Shown here in pieces: positions 12,301 to 24,300 of a DNA stretch of 64,000 nt. The notes beneath the pieces are model-generated. The model saw only the letters and a list, made by a program, of their open reading frames with translations. It was not told the origin of the DNA and ran no database searches. How positions within the stretch are numbered: position 1 is the first letter of the stretch; each line of letters starts with the position of its first letter. The stretch lies in NCBI GenBank assembly GCA_037349105.1, contig JAYJMM010000004.1:2259001-2323000 (forward strand), in the 5' to 3' direction. The translations under genes and the position numbers were made by a program. This DNA comes from Limnomonas spitsbergensis (Eukaryota; Chlorophyta; Chlorophyceae; Chlamydomonadales).

Positions 12301-15300
12301 ATGCCTGCACTGCAGCTCACAAGCGTGTGCCTGCACTGCAGCTCACAAGCGTGTGCCTGCACTGCAGCTCACAAGCGTGTGCTTGCACTGCAGCTCACAA
12401 GCGTGTGTCTGCACTGCAGCTCACAAGCGTGTGCCTGCACTGCAGCTCACAAGCGTGTGCCTGCACTGCAGCTCACAAGCGTGTGCTTGCACTGCAGCTC
12501 ACAAGCGTGTGCCTGCACTGCAGCTCACAAGCGTGTGCTTGCACTGCAGCTCACAAGCGTGTGCCTGCACTGCAGCTCACAAGCGTGTGCTTGCACTGCA
12601 GCTCACAAGCGTGTGCTTGCACTGCAGCTCACAAGCGTGTGCCTGCACTGCAGCTCACAAGCGTGTGCCTGCACTGCAGCTCACCAGCGTATGCCTGCAC
12701 TGCAGCTCACAAGCGTGTGCCTGCACTGCAGCTCACCAGCGTGTGCCTGCACTGCAGCTCACAAGCGTGTGCCTGCACTGCAGCTCACAAGCGTGTGCCT
12801 GCACTGCAGCTCACAAGCGTATGCCTGCACTGCAGCTCACAAGCGTGTGCCTGCACTGCAGCTCACCAGCGTGTGCCTGCACTGCAGCTCACAAGCGTGT
12901 GCCTGCACTGCAGCTCACAAGCGTGTGCCTGCACTGCAGCTCACAAGCGTGTGCTTGCACTGCAGCTCACAAGCGTGTGCTTGCACTGCAGCTCACAAGC
13001 GTGTGCCTGCACTGCAGCTCACAAGCGTGTGCTTGCACTGCAGCTCACAAGCGTGTGCCTGCACTGCAGCTCACAAGCGTGTGCTTGCACTGCAGCTCAC
13101 AAGCGTGTGCTTGCACTGCAGCTCACAAGCGTGTGCTTGCACTGCAGCTCACAAGCGTGTGTCTGCACTGCAGCTCACAAGCGTGTGCTTGCACTGCAGC
13201 TCACAAGCGTGTGCCTGCACTGCAGCTCACAAGCGTGTGCCTGCACTGCAGCTCACAAGCGTGTGCCTGCACTGCAGCTCACAAGCGTGTGCCTGCACTG
13301 CAGCTCACAAGCGTGTGCTTGCACTGCAGCTCACAAGCGTGTGCCTGCACTGCAGCTCACAAGCGTGTGCCTGCACTGCAGCTCACAAGCGTGTGCTTGC
13401 ACTGCAGCTCACAAGCGTGTGCCTGCACTGCAGCTCACAAGCGTGTGCCTGCACTGCAGCTCACAAGCGTGTGCTTGCACTGCAGCTCACAAGCGTGTGC
13501 CTGCACTGCAGCTCACAAGCGTGTGCCTGCACTGCAGCTCACAAGCGTGTGCCTGCACTGCAGCTCACAAGCGTGTGCCTGCACTGCAGCTCACAAGCGT
13601 GTGCCTGCACTGCAGCTCACAAGCGTGTGTCTGCACTGCAGCTCACAAGCGTGTGCCTGCACTGCAGCTCACAAGCGTGTGCTTGCACTGCAGCTCACAA
13701 GCGTGTGCTTGCACTGCAGCTCACAAGCGTGTGCCTGCACTGCAGCTCACAAGCGTGTGCCTGCACTGCAGCTCACAAGCGTGTGTCTGCACTGCAGCTC
13801 ACAAGCGTGTGCCTGCACTGCAGCTCACAAGCGTGTGCCTGCACTGCAGCTCACAAGCGTGTGCCTGCACTGCAGCTCACAAGCGTGTGCCTGCACTGCA
13901 GCTCACAAGCGTGTGCCTGCACTGCAGCTCACAAGCGTGTGCCTGCACTGCAGCTCACAAGCGTGTGCTTGCACTGCAGCTCACAAGCGTGTGCTTGCAC
14001 TGCAGCTCACAAGCGTGTGCCTGCACTGCAGCTCACAAGCGTGTGCTTGCACTGCAGCTCACAAGCGTGTGCTTGCACTGCAGCTCACAAGCGTGTGCCT
14101 GCACTGCAGCTCACAAGCGTGTGTCTGCACTGCAGCTCACAAGCGTGTGCTTGCACTGCAGCTCACAAGCGTGTGCCTGCACTGCAGCTCACAAGCGTGT
14201 GCCTGCACTGCAGCTCACAAGCGTGTGCTTGCACTGCAGCTCACAAGCGTGTGTCTGCACTGCAGCTCACAAGCGTGTGCCTGCACTGCAGCTCACAAGC
14301 GTGTGCCTGCACTGCAGCTCACAAGCGTGTGTCTGCACTGCAGCTCACAAGCGTGTGCCTGCACTGCAGCTCACAAGCGTGTGCTTGCACTGCAGCTCAC
14401 AAGCGTGTGCTTGCACTGCAGCTCACAAGCGTGTGCCTGCACTGCAGCTCACAAGCGTGTGCCTGCACTGCAGCTCACAAGCGTGTGTCTGCACTGCAGC
14501 TCACAAGCGTGTGCCTGCACTGCAGCTCACAAGCGTGTGCCTGCACTGCAGCTCACAAGCGTGTGCCTGCACTGCAGCTCACAAGCGTGTGCCTGCACTG
14601 CAGCTCACAAGCGTGTGCCTGCACTGCAGCTCACAAGCGTGTGCTTGCACTGCAGCTCACAAGCGTGTGTCTGCACTGCAGCTCACAAGCGTGTGCCTGC
14701 ACTGCAGCTCACAAGCGTGTGCTTGCACTGCAGCTCACAAGCGTGTGCTTGCACTGCAGCTCACAAGCGTGTGCCTGCACTGCAGCTCACAAGCGTGTGC
14801 CTGCACTGCAGCTCACAAGCGTGTGCCTGCACTGCAGCTCACAAGCGTGTGCCTGCACTGCAGCTAACAAGCGTGTGCTTGCACTGCAGCTCACAAGCGT
14901 GTGCCTGCACTGCAGCTCACAAGCGTGTGCCTGCACTGCAGCTCACAAGCGTGTGCCTGCACTGCAGCTAACAAGCGTGTGCTTGCACTGCAGCTCACAA
15001 GCGTGTGCCTGCACTGCAGCTCACAAGCGTGTGCCTGCACTGCAGCTCACAAGCGTGTGCCTGCACTGCAGCTAACAAGCGTGTGCCTGCACTGCAGCTA
15101 ACAAGCGTGTGCTTGCACTGCAGCTCACAAGCGTGTGCCTGCACTGCAGCTCACAAGCGTGTGCCTGCACTGCAGCTCACAAGCGTGTGCCTGCACTGCA
15201 GCTAACAAGCGTGTGCTTGCACTGCAGCTCACAAGCGTGTGCCTGCACTGCAGCTCACAAGCGTGTGCCTGCACTGCAGCTCACAAGCGTGTGCCTGCAC

Positions 15301-18300
15301 TGCAGCTCACAAGCGTGTGCCTGCACTGCAGCTAACAAGCGTGTGCTTGCACTGCAGCTCACAAGCGTGTGCCTGCACTGCAGCTCACAAGCGTGTGCCT
15401 GCACTGCAGCTCACAAGCGTGTGCCTGCACTGCAGCTCACAAGCGTGTGCCTGCACTGCAGCTCACAAGCGTGTGCCTGCACTGCAGCTCACAAGCGTGT
15501 GCCTGCACTGCAGCTAACAAGCGTGTGCTTGCACTGCAGCTCACAAGCGTGTGCCTGCACTGCAGCTCACAAGCGTGTGCCTGCACTGCAGCTCACAAGC
15601 GTGTGCCTGCACTGCAGCTCACAAGCGTGTGCCTGCACTGCAGCTAACAAGCGTGTGCTTGCACTGCAGCTCACAAGCGTGTGCCTGCACTGCAGCTCAC
15701 AAGCGTGTGCCTGCACTGCAGCTCACAAGCGTGTGCCTGCACTGCAGCTCACAAGCGTGTGCCTGCACTGCAGCTCACAAGCGTGTGCCTGCACTGCAGC
15801 TCACAAGCGTGTGCCTGCACTGCGCTGGTTTGTATCATCCCATTCATCCGTGCTCACCTGGTCATAGGCGGTACGTAGCTGCTGGTTCACGGCTGAAAGG
15901 GACTGCACTAGATCTGCGAGGAGACCAGCGGGGAAGGGGGGAATCAGTGAGCCTATCTGGCTGGCAGCAGTGGGGGCATATGAGCTGGTGTGAGGAGGAC
16001 CAGGCACCAAGTAACAGGCTTGTACCCTTCAATGTAGCCAGAAGAGACCTGAACACCTGTGCGATAAAGCTGCTGTCCTGTCAAACCCTGATTCCCAAAA
16101 CCCTAATTTAACCCAGGCAAAAAAACTGTCTTGTCAGTTGTCATGCATGCTGATGCCTGCCCGCCTGTTGCACCCAATGGCGTAAGGGATTCGGGATCAG
16201 CCCCTATACTAAGCGCGCCCGTGATCCTCCCTATTGCTCACGAGACCACTCACTGATTGCTTCCAGTAGCTTGGACACCATGATGCCGATATCGTGCTGG
16301 GTGCTTTCCAACAGCCGCTGACGCAGGTCCTCGACACCCGCGGGCGCTCCGTCGGGTCCCGGGCTGCCTGCGATCCCCGGCAACGAGGACAAGGCTCCAC
16401 CCGGCGCCCTCCCAGCAGGAGCACCACCCAGTCTGGAGTTCGCAGAGCCCCCCGAATGCCTCTGCTGCTGCTGCTGCTGCGGAAGCTGCCCCTGGGGGCC
16501 TCCCAGTGCTGGCAGTGCGAGGCCTCCCTGGAGCTGAACAGCCGCCAGCTGGGTCCGCAGGAAGGCCACCTCTGCACGCAGCTCCCGTATCAACCGTGTC
16601 TTGGCATCCTCGTTGAGTGCCACCTGGGGGGATCAAGAGGGGGATAAGAGGGGGGCGGCACGGGGAGGAACAGCAGAACCTTGAGGGGATCGAGAAAGGG
16701 GTCAGCAGGGGGGAGATCAGCAGGACTTTAAGGGGATCAAGAGGGGGACGGCGGGGGGGGGATCAGCAGGACCTTGAGGGGATCAAGAGGGGGACAGCGG
16801 GGGTGGGGACGAGCATGACCTACAGGGAATCAAGAGGGGGACAGCGGGGGGGGGTCAAGCATGACCTACAGGGGATCAAGAGGGGGACAGCGGGAGGGGG
16901 GACGAGCATGACCTACAGGGGATCAAGAGGGGGACAGCGGGGGGGGGGACGAGCATGACCTACAGGGGATCAAGAGGGGGACAGCGGGGGGGGGTCGAGC
17001 ATGACCTACAGGGGATCAAGAGGGGGACAGCGGGGGGGGGGACGAGCATGACCTACAGGGGATCAAGAGGGGGACAGCAGGGGGGGGGGGACGAGCATGA
17101 CCTACAGGGGATCAAGAGGGGGACAGCGGGGGGGGGGGCATGACCTACAGGGGATCAAGAGGGGGACAGCGGGGGGGGGGACGAGCATGACCTACAGGGG
17201 ATCAAGAGGGGGACAGCAGGGGGGGGGACGAGCATGACCTACAGGGGATCAAGAGGGGGACAGCGGGAGGGGGGACGAGCATGACCTACAGGGGATCAAG
17301 AGGGGGACAGCAGGGGGGGGGGGACGAGCATGACCTACAGGGGATCAAGAGGGGGACAGCAGGGGGGGGGACGAGCATGACCTACAGGGGATCAAGAGGG
17401 GGACAGCAGGGGGGGGGGACGAGCATGACCTACAGGGGATCAAGAGGGGGACAGCGGGGGGGGGGACGAGCATGACCTACAGGGGATCAAGAGGGGGACA
17501 GCGGGGGGGGGGGACGAGCATGACCTACAGGGGATCAAGAGGGGGACAGCAGGGGGGGGGGGGACGAGCATGACCTACAGGGGATCAAGAGGGGGACAGC
17601 AGGGGGGGGGACGAGCATGACCTACAGGGGATCAAGAGGGGGACAGCAGGGGGGGGGGGGACGAGCATGACCTACAGGGGATCAAGAGGGGGACAGCGGG
17701 GGGGGGGACGAGCATGACCTACAGGGGATCAAGAGGGGGACAGCGGGGGGGGGGACGAGCATGACCTACAGGGGATCAAGAGGGGGACAGCAGGGGGGGG
17801 GACGAGCATGACCTACAGGGGATCAAGAGGGGGACAGCAGGGGGGGGGGGACGAGCATGACCTACAGGGGATCAAGAGGGGGACAGCGGGGGGGGGGACG
17901 AGCATGACCTACAGGGGATCAAGAGGGGGACAGCGGGGGGGGGGGACGAGCATGACCTACAGGGGATCAAGAGGGGGACAGCGGGGGGGGGGACGAGCAT
18001 GACCTACAGGGGATCAAGAGGGGGACAGCAGGGGGGGGGGGGACGAGCATGACCTACAGGGGATCAAGAGGGGGACAGCAGGGGGGGGGGACGAGCATGA
18101 CCTACAGGGGATCAAGAGGGGGACAGCGGGGGGGGGGGACGAGCATGACCTACAGGGGATCAAGAGGGGGACAGCGGGGGGACGAGCATGACCTACAGGG
18201 GATCAAGAGGGGGACAGCGGGGGGGGGGACGAGCATGACCTACAGGGGATCAAGAGGGGGACAGCGGGGGGGGGACGAGCATGACCTACAGGGGATCAAG

Positions 18301-21300
18301 AGGGGGACAGCGGGGGGGGGACGAGCATGACCTACAGGGGATCAAGAGGGGGACAGCGGGGGGGGGGACGAGCATGACCTACAGGGGATCAAGAGGGGGA
18401 CAGCGGGGGGGGGGACGAGCATGACCTACAGGGGATCAAGAGGGGGACAGCGGGGGGGGGGACGAGCATGACCTACAGGGGATCAAGAGGGGGACAGCGG
18501 GGGGGGGGACGAGCATGACCTACAGGGGATCAAGAGGGGGACAGCGGGGGGGGGGACGAGCATGACCTACAGGGGATCAAGAGGGGGACAGCGGGGGGGG
18601 GGACGAGCATGACCTACAGGGGATCAAGAGGGGGACAGCAGGGGGGGGGGGACGAGCATGACCTACAGGGGATCAAGAGGGGGACAGCAGGGGGGGGGAC
18701 GAGCATGACCTACAGGGGATCAAGAGGGGGACAGCAGGGGGGGGGGGACGAGCATGACCTACAGGGGATCAAGAGGGGGACAGCAGGGGGGGGGGACGAG
18801 CATGACCTACAGGGGATCAAGAGGGGGACAGCGGGGGGGACGAGCATGACCTACAGGGGATCAAGAGGGGGACAGCGGGGGGGGGGGACGAGCATGACCT
18901 ACAGGGGATCAAGAGGGGGACAGCAGGGGGGGGGGACGAGCATGACCTACAGGGGATCAAGAGGGGGACAGCAGGGGGGGGGACGAGCATGACCTACAGG
19001 GGATCAAGAGGGGGACAGCAGGGGGGGGGGACGAGCATGACCTACAGGGGATCAAGAGGGGGACAGCAGGGGGGGGGGACGAGCATGACCTACAGGGGAT
19101 CAAGAGGGGGACAGCAGGGGGGGGACGAGCATGACCTACAGGGGATCAAGAGGGGGACAGCAGGGGGGGGGGGACGAGCATGACCTACAGGGGATCAAGA
19201 GGGGGACAGCGGGGGGGGGACGAGCATGACCTACAGGGGATCAAGAGGGGGACAGCAGGGGGGGGGACGAGCATGACCTACAGGGGATCAAGAGGGGGAC
19301 AGCGGGGGGACGAGCATGACCTACAGGGGATCAAGAGGGGGACAGCAGGGGGGGGACGAGCATGACCTACAGGGGATCAAGAGGGGGACAGCGGGGGGAC
19401 GAGCATGACCTACAGGGGATCAAGAGGGGGACAGCAGGGGGGGGGACGAGCATGACCTACAGGGGATCAAGAGGGGGACAGCAGGGGGGGGGGGACGAGC
19501 ATGACCTACAGGGGATCAAGAGGGGGACAGCAGGGGGGGGGACGAGCATGACCTACAGGGGATCAAGAGGGGGACAGCAGGGGGGGGACGAGCATGACCT
19601 ACAGGGGATCAAGAGGGGGACAGCAGGGGGGGGGACGAGCATGACCTACAGGGGATCAAGAGGGGGACAGCAGGGGGGGGGGGGACGAGCATGACCTACA
19701 GGGGATCAAGAGGGGGACAGCGGGGGGGGGGACGAGCATGACCTACAGGGGATCAAGAGGGGGACAGCAGGGGGGGGGACGAGCATGACCTACAGGGGAT
19801 CAAGAGGGGGACAGCGGGGGGACGAGCATGACCTACAGGGGATCAAGAGGGGGACAGCAGGGGGGGGGGACGAGCATGACCTACAGGGGATCAAGAGGGG
19901 GACAGCAGGGGGGGGGGACGAGCATGACCTACAGGGGATCAAGAGGGGGACAGCGGGGGGGGGGGACGAGCATGACCTACAGGGGATCAAGAGGGGGACA
20001 GCGGGGGGGGGGACGAGCATGACCTACAGGGGATCAAGAGGGGGATAGCGGGGGGGGGGGACGAGCATGACCTACAGGGGATCAAGAGGGGGATAGCGGG
20101 GGGGGGGGACGAGCATGACCTACAGGGGATCAAGAGGGGGATAGCGGGGGGGGGGGACGAGCATGACCTACAGGGGATCAAGAGGGGGACAGCAGGGGGG
20201 GGGGGACGAGCATGACCTACAGGGGATCAAGAGGGGGACAGCAGGGGGGGGGGGACGAGCATGACCTACAGGGGATCAAGAGGGGGACAGCAGGGGGGGG
20301 GACGAGCATGACCTACAGGGGATCAAGAGGGGGACAGCAGGGGGGGGGACGAGCATGACCTACAGGGGATCAAGAGGGGGACAGCAGGGGGGGGGACGAG
20401 CATGACCTACAGGGGATCAAGAGGGGGACAGCAGGGGGGGGGGACGAGCATGACCTACAGGGGATCAAGAGGGGGACAGCAGGGGGGGGGACGAGCATGA
20501 CCTACAGGGGATCAAGAGGGGGACAGCAGGGGGGGGGACGAGCATGACCTACAGGGGATCAAGAGGGGGACAGCAGGGGGGGGGGACGAGCATGACCTAC
20601 AGGGGATCAAGAGGGGGACAGCAGGGGGGGGGGACGAGCATGACCTACAGGGGATCAAGAGGGGGACAGCGGGGGGGGGACGAGCATGACCTACAGGGGA
20701 TCAAGAGGGGGACAGCAGGGGGGGGGACGAGCATGACCTACAGGGGATCAAGAGGGGGACAGCGGGGGGGGGACGAGCATGACCTACAGGGGATCAAGAG
20801 GGGGACAGCAGGGGGGGGGACGAGCATGACCTACAGGGGATCAAGAGGGGGACAGCGGGGGGACGAGCATGACCTACAGGGGATCAAGAGGGGGACAGCA
20901 GGGGGGGGACGAGCATGACCTACAGGGGATCAAGAGGGGGACAGCGGGGGGGACGAGCATGACCTACAGGGGATCAAGAGGGGGACAGCAGGGGGGGGGA
21001 CGAGCATGACCTACAGGGGATCAAGAGGGGGACAGCAGGGGGGGGGACGAGCATGACCTACAGGGGATCAAGAGGGGGACAGCAGGGGGGGGGACGAGCA
21101 TGACCTACAGGGGATCAAGAGGGGGACAGCAGGGGGGGGGACGAGCATGACCTACAGGGGATCAAGAGGGGGACAGCAGGGGGGGGGACGAGCATGACCT
21201 ACAGGGGATCAAGAGGGGGACAGCAGGGGGGGGGGACGAGCATGACCTACAGGGGATCAAGAGGGGGACAGCGGGGGGGGGGACGAGCATGACCTACAGG

Positions 21301-24300
21301 GGATCAAGAGGGGGACAGCAGGGGGGGGGGACGAGCATGACCTACAGGGGATCAAGAGGGGGACAGCGGGGGGGACGAGCATGACCTACAGGGGATCAAG
21401 AGGGGGACAGCAGGGGGGGGGGACGAGCATGACCTACAGGGGATCAAGAGGGGGACAGCAGGGGGGGGGGACGAGCATGACCTACAGGGGATCAAGAGGG
21501 GGACAGCGGGGGGGGGGACGAGCATGACCTACAGGGGATCAAGAGGGGGACAGCGGGGGGGGGGACGAGCATGACCTACAGGGGATCAAGAGGGGGATAG
21601 CGGGGGGGGGGGACGAGCATGACCTACAGGGGATCAAGAGGGGGACTAGCGGGGGGGGGGGACGAGCATGACCTACAGGGGATCAAGAGGGGGATAGCGG
21701 GGGGGGGGGACGAGCATGACCTACAGGGGATCAAGAGGGGGACAGCAGGGGGGGGGGACGAGCATGACCTACAGGGGATCAAGAGGGGGACAGCAGGGGG
21801 GGGGGACGAGCATGACCTACAGGGGATCAAGAGGGGGACAGCAGGGGGGGGGGGACGAGCATGACCTACAGGGGATCAAGAGGGGGACAGCAGGGGGGGG
21901 GGGACGAGCATGACCTACAGGGGATCAAGAGGGGGACAGCGGGGGGGGGGACGAGCATGACCTACAGGGGATCAAGAGGGGGACAGCGGGGGGGGGACGA
22001 GCATGACCTACAGGGGATCAAGAGGGGGACAGCAGGGGGGGGGGACGAGCATGACCTACAGGGGATCAAGAGGGGGATAGCGGGGGGGGGACGAGCATGA
22101 CCTACAGGGGATCAAGAGGGGGACAGCGGGGGGGGGGACGAGCATGACCTACAGGGGATCAAGAGGGGGACAGCGGGGGGGGACGAGCATGACCTACAGG
22201 GGATCAAGAGGGGGACAGCAGGGGGGGGGGGACGAGCATGACCTACAGGGGATCAAGAGGGGGACAGCAGGGGGGGGGGACGAGCATGACCTACAGGGGA
22301 TCAAGAGGGGGACAGCAGGGGGGGGACGAGCATGACCTACAGGGGATCAAGAGGGGGACAGCAGGGGGGGGGACGAGCATGACCTACAGGGGATCAAGAG
22401 GGGGACAGCGGGGGGGGGGACGAGCATGACCTACAGGGGATCAAGAGGGGGACAGCGGGGGGGACGAGCATGACCTACAGGGGATCAAGAGGGGGACAGC
22501 GGGGGGGGGGACGAGCATGACCTACAGGGGATCAAGAGGGGGACAGCGGGGGGGGACGAGCATGACCTACAGGGGATCAAGAGGGGGACAGCGGGGGGAC
22601 GAGCATGACCTACAGGGGATCTAGAGGGGGACAGCGGGGGGGGGACGAGCATGACCTACAGGGGATCAAGAGGGGGACAGCAGGGGGGGGGGACGAGCAT
22701 GACCTACAGGGGATCAAGAGGGGGACAGCGGCGGGGACGAGCATGACCTACAGGGGATCAAGAGGGGGACAGCGGGGGGGGGGGACGAGCATGACCTACA
22801 GGGGATCAAGAGGGGGACAGCAGGGGGGGGGGACGAGCATGACCTACAGGGGATCAAGAGGGGGACAGCGGGGGGGACGAGCATGACCTACAGGGGATCA
22901 AGAGGGGGACAGCAGGGGGGGGGGACGAGCATGACCTACAGGGGATCAAGAGGGGGACAGCAGGGGGGGGGACGAGCATGACCTACAGGGGATCAAGAGG
23001 GGGACAGCGGGGGGGGGGGACGAGCATGACCTACAGGGGATCAAGAGGGGGACAGCGGGGGGGGGGACGAGCATGACCTACAGGGGATCAAGAGGGGGAC
23101 AGCGGGGGGGGGGACGAGCATGACCTACAGGGGATCAAGAGGGGGACAGCGGGGGGGGGGGACGAGCATGACCTACAGGGGATCAAGAGGGGGACAGCGG
23201 GGGGGGGGACGAGCATGACCTACAGGGGATCAAGAGGGGGACAGCAGGGGGGGGGGACGAGCATGACCTACAGGGGATCAAGAGGGGGACAGCAGGGGGG
23301 GGGACGAGCATGACCTACAGGGGATCAAGAGGGGGACAGCAGGGGGGGGGACGAGCATGACCTACAGGGGATCAAGAGGGGGACAGCGGGGGGGGGGACG
23401 AGCATGACCTACAGGGGATCAAGAGGGGGACAGCAGGGGGGGGGGACGAGCATGACCTACAGGGGATCAAGAGGGGGACAGCGGGGGGGGGGACGAGCAT
23501 GACCTACAGGGGATCAAGAGGGGGACAGCGGGGGGGGGGACGAGCATGACCTACAGGGGATCAAGAGGGGGACAGCGGGGGGGGGACGAGCATGACCTAC
23601 AGGGGATCAAGAGGGGGACAGCGGGGGGGGGGACGAGCATGACCTACAGGGGATCAAGAGGGGGACAGCGGGGGGGGGGACGAGCATGACCTACAGGGGA
23701 TCAAGAGGGGGACAGCAGGGGGGGGGACGAGCATGACCTACAGGGGATCAAGAGGGGGACAGCAGGGGGGGGGACGAGCATGACCTACAGGGGATCAAGA
23801 GGGGGACAGCAGGGGGGGGGGACGAGCATGACCTACAGGGGATCAAGAGGGGGACAGCGGGGGGGGGGACGAGCATGACCTACAGGGGATCAAGAGGGGG
23901 ACAGCGGGGGGGGGGACGAGCATGACCTACAGGGGATCAAGAGGGGGACAGCGGGGGGGGGACGAGCATGACCTACAGGGGATCAAGAGGGGGACAGCGG
24001 GGGGGGGACGAGCATGACCTACAGGGGATCAAGAGGGGGACAGCAGGGGGGGGGACGAGCATGACCTACAGGGGATCAAGAGGGGGACAGCGGGGGGGGG
24101 ACGAGCATGACCTACAGGGGATCAAGAGGGGGACAGCGGGGGGGGGGACGAGCATGACCTACAGGGGATCAAGAGGGGGACAGCAGGGGGGGGGGACGAG
24201 CATGACCTACAGGGGATCAAGAGGGGGACAGCGGGGGGGGGGACGAGCATGACCTACAGGGGATCAAGAGGGGGACAGCAGGGGGGGGGGGACGAGCATG

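Noticed and set aside
3092..15075. Three overlapping ORFs of about 3,900-4,000 codons on the plus strand
   Set aside because: All three read the same 26-bp satellite in different phases. The repeat lies in an intron of the opposite-strand kinesin, and the peptide is a trivial repeat product.
3186..15821. CRISPR-like regular repeats
   Set aside because: Units are head-to-tail with no unique spacers, and the genomic context is eukaryotic.
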